From the NCBI GenBank assembly GCA_030043495.1, contig JASHXO010000184.1:1-5629 (forward strand): a stretch of 5,629 nt of DNA, in the 5' to 3' direction. The notes below the pieces were generated by a model, which worked only from the letters and a program-made list of their open reading frames with translations, did not search any database and was not told the origin of the DNA. A program made the position numbers and the translations under genes. The stretch is from Candidatus Rhabdochlamydia sp. GTDB lineage: Bacteria > Chlamydiota > Chlamydiia > Chlamydiales > Rhabdochlamydiaceae. Below, piece by piece: positions 1 through 3,241 of the stretch (position 1 is the stretch's first letter; the number at the start of each line of letters is the position of its first letter).

Positions 1-69
1 AGAAGGTACAACATTTTGAATTTTGCCGATAAGGGCGACGAGTTCTAATCGAGGGATAATAATTTTCAT
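1..69 (-). CDS. dnaN: DNA polymerase III beta subunit (sliding clamp), N-terminal 23 codons only
   Basis: Reading leftwards from an ATG at 69, the 23 codons give MKIIIPRLELVALIGKIQNV followed by VPS. This matches the start of bacterial beta clamps: a short first strand (MKIII) followed by a helix that ends in a 'KIQ.VVP' pattern. The product would be the ring-shaped processivity factor that tethers DNA polymerase III to DNA. The rest of the gene lies beyond the left edge, so no clamp-loader or polymerase-binding residues can be checked. The start is supported by a GGAG at 80-83, 10 bases upstream of the ATG, and by a plausible promoter just before it. A dnaN close to smpB is an arrangement I recall from chlamydiae. 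The identification rests on a short fragment, so it is good but not certain. Confidence 0.8.
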   Translation of the reverse strand, partial: MKIIIPRLELVALIGKIQNVVPS

Positions 70-79
70 AGCTAAAGAT

Positions 80-83
80 CTCC
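80..83 (-). promoter_or_regulatory. Shine-Dalgarno site of dnaN
   Basis: On the minus strand GGAG lies 10 bases before the ATG at 69. The spacing is slightly long but acceptable, and the site fixes the dnaN start. Confidence 0.5.
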
Positions 84-108
84 AAATTGCGCTCTTTCAA
101 TTTATGTC

Positions 109-137
109 ATCATAATCGATCTGATAAAATCAGTCTA
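109..137 (-). promoter_or_regulatory. Candidate sigma70-type promoter for dnaN
   Basis: The minus strand reads TAGACT (132-137, 4 of 6 matches to TTGACA), a 17-base spacer, then TATGAT (109-114, 5 of 6 matches to TATAAT). Transcription would start near 102, giving a leader of about 30 bases that carries the GGAG site. A small perfect dyad, CTGAT-AAA-ATCAG (121-133), sits in the spacer. The spacing and position fit, but the -35 is only fair, so this is a prediction. Confidence 0.4.
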
Positions 138-178
138 TTTGCTAGAATTTATTCTTTATTCCATATCACCTTGGATAA

Positions 179-454
179 TCACCACCACTTTTTGGACCAA
201 TGGGTTTCTGTTTTATCGACCCATTTGTTTGCGCGAATTTTTCCCCAGACAATTTTTTCCACTTTGGCAGGATTGTCGACGTCGACCCAAAGAGAACAGT
301 CCCAGTCACCTGTGGTGCTCCAGGCTTCTTTGATCTCTTTTGTGTGAGACCATTGTTTCCAAGCATCCGAGGGAGTTCCTGATTTCCACTTCACCCAGAC
401 CCAAACGCCCCAACCTTGTTCGCCTTTCTCTTTTTTCGCATGTTTTTTGCCCAT
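179..454 (-). CDS. Tryptophan-rich 91-residue protein, probable stand-alone RAM-like (Lrp/AsnC ligand-binding type) domain
   Basis: I recognise no named gene. The product begins with a Lys-rich tail (residues 1-10, MGKKHAKKEK) and contains 14 tryptophans in 91 residues (15, 18, 20, 23, 32, 35, 45, 51, 56, 70, 78, 86, 90, 91). Its layout follows the beta-alpha-beta-beta-alpha-beta pattern of the effector-binding RAM domain of Lrp/AsnC regulators: strand 15-23, helix about 28-40, 'IKEAWSTTGDWD' (41-52) in place of the family's 'V.ea..vtGdyD', strand 53-60, helix 61-76, and 'WVDKTETHW' (78-86) in place of the usual 'gV..t.T.iv'. No DNA-binding helix-turn-helix, signal peptide or membrane segment is present. 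The ORF is believable because it has a strong ribosome site. It lies between dnaN and smpB on the same strand, 109 bp upstream of dnaN, and I found no convincing promoter of its own. By analogy such a domain could bind an amino acid or form dimers; that is inference. Confidence 0.72.
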   Translation of the reverse strand: MGKKHAKKEKGEQGWGVWVWVKWKSGTPSDAWKQWSHTKEIKEAWSTTGDWDCSLWVDVDNPAKVEKIVWGKIRANKWVDKTETHWSKKWW

Positions 455-460
455 GTCTTC

Positions 461-467
461 TCTCCTT
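461..467 (-). promoter_or_regulatory. Strong Shine-Dalgarno site of the Trp-rich gene
   Basis: AAGGAGA on the minus strand lies 6 bases before the ATG at 454. It is the best ribosome site in the window. It sets the start of the 91-codon gene and argues that this short ORF is really translated. Confidence 0.75.
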
Positions 468-551
468 CATTGCAAGATGCTTGTGAATTTAGAAAAATTA
501 CTTCTAAGCTTGTATTAAATGAATCAAGATTAATTGTGAAGTGTTCTCTAA

Positions 552-713
552 GAGTGTGTTTACAAATGACCATAGCTTGATTTTTGATGAATTTTTTTGT
601 AGGTTTTAACGCTGCTTCGAAGCACCTACTTAAATAAAGTAGGGCAAGAAGCGGCGTTAGAAGATGCGAAAAAAGTCGCAAAAAGCGAACTATGGTCATT
701 TGTAAACATGCTC
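552..713. mobile_element. 162-bp palindromic MITE-like element with 24-bp terminal inverted repeats and TAA target duplication
   Basis: The left end (552-575) and the right end (690-713, reversed) are inverted copies matching at 22 of 24 positions. Both share GTTTACAAATGACCATAG and differ only at positions 4-5 (GAGTG against GAGCA). The element is flanked by TAA on both sides (549-551 and 714-716), as expected of a 3-bp target duplication. The interior is also self-complementary: TAACGCTGCTTC (607-618) pairs with GAAGCGGCGTTA (648-659) with one mismatch, and CCTACTT (625-631) pairs with AAGTAGG (637-643) around a 5-base loop. The element is too short for a transposase and carries no convincing gene. 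A TNA duplication is typical of part of the IS5 family, so it was probably moved in trans by such a transposase; that link is inference. It fills most of the 258-bp gap between the Trp-rich gene and smpB. Confidence 0.85.
607..659. repeat. Internal hairpin core of the MITE-like element
   Basis: A 12-base stem with one mismatch (607-618 with 648-659) encloses a second, perfect 7-base stem (625-631 with 637-643) with loop AAATA. As RNA read from the smpB strand it would fold stably and could act as a structured 3' end of the smpB message. There is no clean U-run directly after it, so it is not called as an intrinsic terminator. Confidence 0.75.
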
Positions 714-1180
714 TAAGAACGCTCTCGCATTGCGCGATCGATGGCCTTTTTGTGTTCTTTTTCTTTCAAAGCAGCGCGCTTGTCATAGTTGCGCTTTCCA
801 CGCGCGACAGCGATTTTGACTTTGACAAAGCTATTTTTTAGATACATCGAAAGAGGAACAAGGGCGAGTCCCCTTTCTTCGGAAAGGGACTTAAGTTTTG
901 CGATTTCTCTTTTATGCAACAAAAGCTTACGGTCGCGCCTTTCCACATGGCCAAACGTAATACCGAAACGATAGGGGGCAATTGAGGCATTTTTTAAAAT
1001 CACATTGCCAGAATCAGAAATGATGACATAAGCATCCTGCAAGCTGCCGCCATGGCCGCGCAAAGATTTAATCTCTGTTCCCGTTAGGATGATTCCAGCT
1101 TCATAGGTGTCAAGAATTTCGTAATCGTGCAATGCGCGTCGGTTGGAGACTAATTCAGTATCGGCATTTTTTTTAGACAT
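713..1180 (-). CDS. smpB: SsrA-binding protein SmpB (trans-translation factor)
   Basis: SmpB binds tmRNA (SsrA) and delivers it to ribosomes stalled on broken messages, allowing release of the ribosome and tagging of the peptide. The 155-residue product has the usual family length and signatures in order: 'NRRALHDYEIL' (13-23), 'YEAGIILTGTEIKSLR' (26-41), 'NASIAPY' (64-70), 'RRDRKLLLHKREI' (81-93), 'LVPLSMYLK' (107-115), and the basic tail 'ARGKRNYDKRAALKEKEHKK' (126-145) that enters the mRNA channel. The start is the family-consistent ATG at 1180. No clear Shine-Dalgarno site precedes it, and the stop of the upstream gene is only 20 bp away, so it is probably co-transcribed with that gene. 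The stop codon TAG (713-715) is unusual: two of its bases come from the duplicated target and the last base from the inserted 162-bp element. No residue appears lost. Confidence 0.97.
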   Translation of the reverse strand: MSKKNADTELVSNRRALHDYEILDTYEAGIILTGTEIKSLRGHGGSLQDAYVIISDSGNVILKNASIAPYRFGITFGHVERRDRKLLLHKREIAKLKSLSEERGLALVPLSMYLKNSFVKVKIAVARGKRNYDKRAALKEKEHKKAIDRAMRERS

Positions 1181-1200
1181 AGAGAATTAAGGTGTGGATC

Positions 1201-2637
1201 TTAACGGCCAAAGAGAGATTGCCCAAATGAGGTTACACAGAAACATTCTTTTCCATTGTGCGTTCCAACAGCAGTCACTCCAATTTCAAATAGCCAATCT
1301 AGTACAGTCGCTTTTATCAAGGCAAGTTCTTCTTCTGAATAGGTCGGTAAAGTGTATTTCCAAGTCTTCCCATGACGCTTGAGCATCACGATGGATTGTT
1401 CGCCCAAGGGAACAATGACGCCCCGGATAAAATCGTCGAAATAGATCCACCCAGAGTTGAGAACGCGGATGATGCTTTTTTCCGCTTCGCGCAAGTTGCG
1501 GTCGGTGATCAGTTCCACGGGAATTTCTTTCGAGATGAGGCGGTTTAAAGGATGTCGGTAAAAAAAGATGGCCCGGCCTTCTGGCCGCATATCTAAAAAG
1601 TCGTTGGCGCTCTCTAAAGCGTAGAGACGGCTGTCGACGATATCTGCGAGCTTAAGCTGGCGCATTTTTGAAATGAGGCGATCGATATAGTCGATAAAAG
1701 CAGAGTCATTTTCATCAAAATCTTCCATTTTATCCGCAAGGGAACTCAATACTGTCTTATTGGAGATCATCTTCTTGTCTTTATCAGCAGACAAAGCAAG
1801 AGGCTGTTTTTTGGCCAAGCTTAAGATCAGACTTAAGTCTTGAATATAGGAAAAATCATGAGGGCGAAAACGGACGATTTTAACCATCGATGTGATCGGC
1901 GTCACTTCCGTGCTTTGCAGGAAGGATGCGTATTCACGCCATTCATGAAGAGGCGTGATGATTTCTGTCCATTCATCATCAATTTTCTCGTAACCAAGGG
2001 TACAAACAAAATGGAATTCCAACTGCAGCAAATATTCTTCAAATTTCTCTCGTGAAATCTCGTACTTTTCAATGATGTCTTTGGCATAGATCTTAAAGTC
2101 TGGCGCTTTATAGACATTGTCTACAATGCCTGCCAAAATCTGGTCATTGAAATTGAGCTCCATAAGATAACGTTGAAAGATCTGCGGAGTGAGGAGATAT
2201 TTCTCGACGAGAGAATCAAATATATTGTTGGAAGTCCGGGGAATTGAATACCAGATAGGAAGCACGTGGATGGGAACCTTGCGGAGCAAACTTTGCAAGA
2301 ACTCCATGCCTGGCTTGAAATCGGGATCGAATTTCGAAATTTGCGCTTCAAAATATTTGCGCATTTCCTTGTCGATGACGATCGAGTCGCCTTCAAATAC
2401 AAATAGTCCAGTTTTGCTCAGCTTTTCTAAAATCGCAAAGGCTTCAGCTTCATCCAAATCGGCGCTCTTAGCAAGTTTTCGAATTGGGATCTTGATCGAG
2501 CTATATAGGATTTCTTCCAGAACTTCGAGGTCATTGGAAGAAAATTGTGCCATCAACAAGCGATTTTCAATATCTTGCTTGTAATTGTAGTCTTCCAAAC
2601 TGATTTTATTTTTACGAAGAGAACTCAATTCCGCCAT
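1201..2637 (-). CDS. Protein of unknown function, 478 residues, winged-helix-like segments at both ends
   Basis: I do not recognise this family. The start chosen is the ATG at 2637, with AGGT (2646-2649) 8 bases upstream; a TTG two codons earlier (2643) is possible but less likely. The protein is soluble in appearance: no signal peptide, no long hydrophobic segment, many Glu, Lys and Asp. Residues about 36-90 look like a small helical, winged-helix-type fold ('IPIRKLAKSADLDEAEAFAI', then a helix and 'GLFVFEGDSIVID'). The C-terminus (about 430-478), with 'LDWLFEIGVTAVG' followed by 'CFCVTSFGQSLFGR', resembles the last helix and wing of another such domain. The middle is helical with no catalytic motif I can name; 'RPEGRAIFFYRHPLNRL' (about 353-369) is its most distinctive stretch. 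It has its own promoter candidate and is followed after 20 bp by smpB, so a nucleic-acid or translation-linked role is possible but unproven. Confidence 0.88.
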   Translation of the reverse strand: MAELSSLRKNKISLEDYNYKQDIENRLLMAQFSSNDLEVLEEILYSSIKIPIRKLAKSADLDEAEAFAILEKLSKTGLFVFEGDSIVIDKEMRKYFEAQISKFDPDFKPGMEFLQSLLRKVPIHVLPIWYSIPRTSNNIFDSLVEKYLLTPQIFQRYLMELNFNDQILAGIVDNVYKAPDFKIYAKDIIEKYEISREKFEEYLLQLEFHFVCTLGYEKIDDEWTEIITPLHEWREYASFLQSTEVTPITSMVKIVRFRPHDFSYIQDLSLILSLAKKQPLALSADKDKKMISNKTVLSSLADKMEDFDENDSAFIDYIDRLISKMRQLKLADIVDSRLYALESANDFLDMRPEGRAIFFYRHPLNRLISKEIPVELITDRNLREAEKSIIRVLNSGWIYFDDFIRGVIVPLGEQSIVMLKRHGKTWKYTLPTYSEEELALIKATVLDWLFEIGVTAVGTHNGKECFCVTSFGQSLFGR

Positions 2638-2684
2638 GCTCAAAAACCTAAAATTTGTAAAAAACTCCTCACAATCAACCTATT

Positions 2685-2713
2685 AGAATACCTTCGCTTC
2701 CGATTTGTGACAA
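2685..2713 (-). promoter_or_regulatory. Predicted promoter of the 478-codon gene and smpB
   Basis: The minus strand reads TTGTCA (2708-2713, 5 of 6 matches to TTGACA), a 17-base spacer, then TATTCT (2685-2690, 4 of 6 matches to TATAAT). Transcription would start near 2678, leaving a leader of about 40 bases before the ATG at 2637. It lies in the short gap after the 79-codon gene and would drive the two-gene unit ending with smpB. Confidence 0.55.
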
Positions 2714-2722
2714 GAAGGTATT
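2687..2722. repeat. Perfect 9-bp inverted repeat bracketing the promoter (possible operator)
   Basis: AATACCTTC (2687-2695) and GAAGGTATT (2714-2722) are exact inverted copies separated by 18 bases. The left arm covers most of the -10 box, and the right arm abuts the -35 box on its upstream side, so a dimeric protein bound here would block RNA polymerase. Read on the plus strand, the right arm is followed by a short T-run (TTTTT, 2721-2725), so a plus-strand terminator is an alternative. However, the 18-base loop is large and no plus-strand gene lies upstream. Confidence 0.5.
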
Positions 2723-2767
2723 TTTAAACATATATTTTCAGTTTTAACCCTCGTTAAGAGACATTCT

Positions 2768-3007
2768 CTAAGGAGCTGTACAATTCAGCTCGATTATGAA
2801 ATCGATCACCTGATTAAAAATATTACTTGTCGTGTTGGCCGAATCTCCAGAGAGGATAGGCACTTCATTACTCTGGGTGAGAAGAGAAATGGAAAGAGAA
2901 TCTGGAACATAAATCGTATAATCAAAGTTTTTTTTATGCGTTTGCGGAGGAAGGTTTTGAGAAGTCGAAAAATCTAATTGAGCCGGAGTCGTTTTTGGAA
3001 TCGACAT
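2768..3007 (-). CDS. Hypothetical protein, 79 residues
   Basis: I do not recognise this product. It starts MSIPKTTPAQLDFSTSQNLP, is rich in Ser, Thr, Asn and Pro in its first half, and ends in a short amphipathic or hydrophobic stretch, 'IFNQVIDFIIELNC' (about 63-76). There is no signal peptide, membrane helix or motif I can name. Support comes from a well-placed AGAGGA (3013-3018) 5 bases before the ATG, an AT-rich divergent upstream region shared with leuS, and the absence of any better gene here. A low-complexity N-terminus on a small orphan could suit a secreted or host-facing chlamydial protein, but nothing in the sequence proves that. It could also be a remnant of a longer gene. Confidence 0.55.
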   Translation of the reverse strand: MSIPKTTPAQLDFSTSQNLPPQTHKKNFDYTIYVPDSLSISLLTQSNEVPILSGDSANTTSNIFNQVIDFIIELNCTAP

Positions 3008-3012
3008 TTCAA

Positions 3013-3018
3013 TCCTCT
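3013..3018 (-). promoter_or_regulatory. Shine-Dalgarno site of the 79-codon gene
   Basis: AGAGGA on the minus strand, 5 bases before the ATG at 3007. It decides the start and is the main evidence that this small ORF is translated. Confidence 0.5.
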
Positions 3019-3037
3019 TCTTTAATTTTCCATGTTA

Positions 3038-3043
3038 ATTATA
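3038..3043 (-). promoter_or_regulatory. Candidate -10 box for the 79-codon gene
   Basis: A perfect TATAAT lies on the minus strand about 30 bases before the ATG at 3007. No good -35 box is found at 16-18 bases upstream (the best is TTTTAT). In such AT-rich sequence a chance match is quite possible. Confidence 0.3.
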
Positions 3044-3179
3044 TCAATTCTATAAATATAATAAAATTGATCGTTTTATTTTAATTTTAGAGCTAAATAT
3101 TTTTATTAATTAAATATTGTGTTCTATTTCATCTTGTTCTTATTAACTACTTTTTTTTGAGCTTTTTTATTAGCTTTTC

Positions 3180-3208
3180 TGGACAAAGCAACGAGAATGC
3201 GTTAGAAT
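3180..3208 (+). promoter_or_regulatory. Predicted leuS promoter
   Basis: TGGACA (3180-3185, 5 of 6 matches to TTGACA) is followed by exactly 17 bases and then TAGAAT (3203-3208, 5 of 6 matches to TATAAT). Transcription would start near 3215, giving a leader of about 27 bases. That is too short for a T-box or a leader-peptide attenuator, so if leuS is controlled it is probably at initiation. This is the best promoter match in the window. Confidence 0.65.
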
Positions 3209-3241
3209 TTTTTCTCACATTCAATCTTCGTAGATATCATT

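Noticed and set aside
274..285. GTCGACGTCGAC direct/palindromic motif, with a similar CGACGTCGACG in leuS
   Set aside because: Both encode similar Val-Asp-Val-Asp or Leu-Asp-Val-Asp stretches inside genes; coincidence of codon use is sufficient.
87..382. Plus-strand open frames of 60-86 codons opposite the Trp-rich gene
   Set aside because: No ribosome site or protein pattern; the minus-strand frame has both and explains the region.
391..699. Minus-strand open frame of 102 codons starting inside the palindromic element
   Set aside because: It overlaps the strong ribosome site and start of the Trp-rich gene in another frame, begins in a repeat end and has no recognisable protein features. 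Best seen as a chance frame created by the insertion.
2741..2771. Two small hairpins just after the 79-codon gene (TTAAC-cctc-GTTAA and AGAGA-cat-TCTCT) as a terminator
   Set aside because: The stems are only 5 bp, AT-rich and mutually overlapping, with no U-run after them on the minus strand. Too weak to call.
3050..3120. Very AT-rich stretch with AATATTT...AAATATT dyads as an origin or regulator site
   Set aside because: Such dyads are expected by chance in sequence this AT-rich. No DnaA boxes or repeated iterons are seen.
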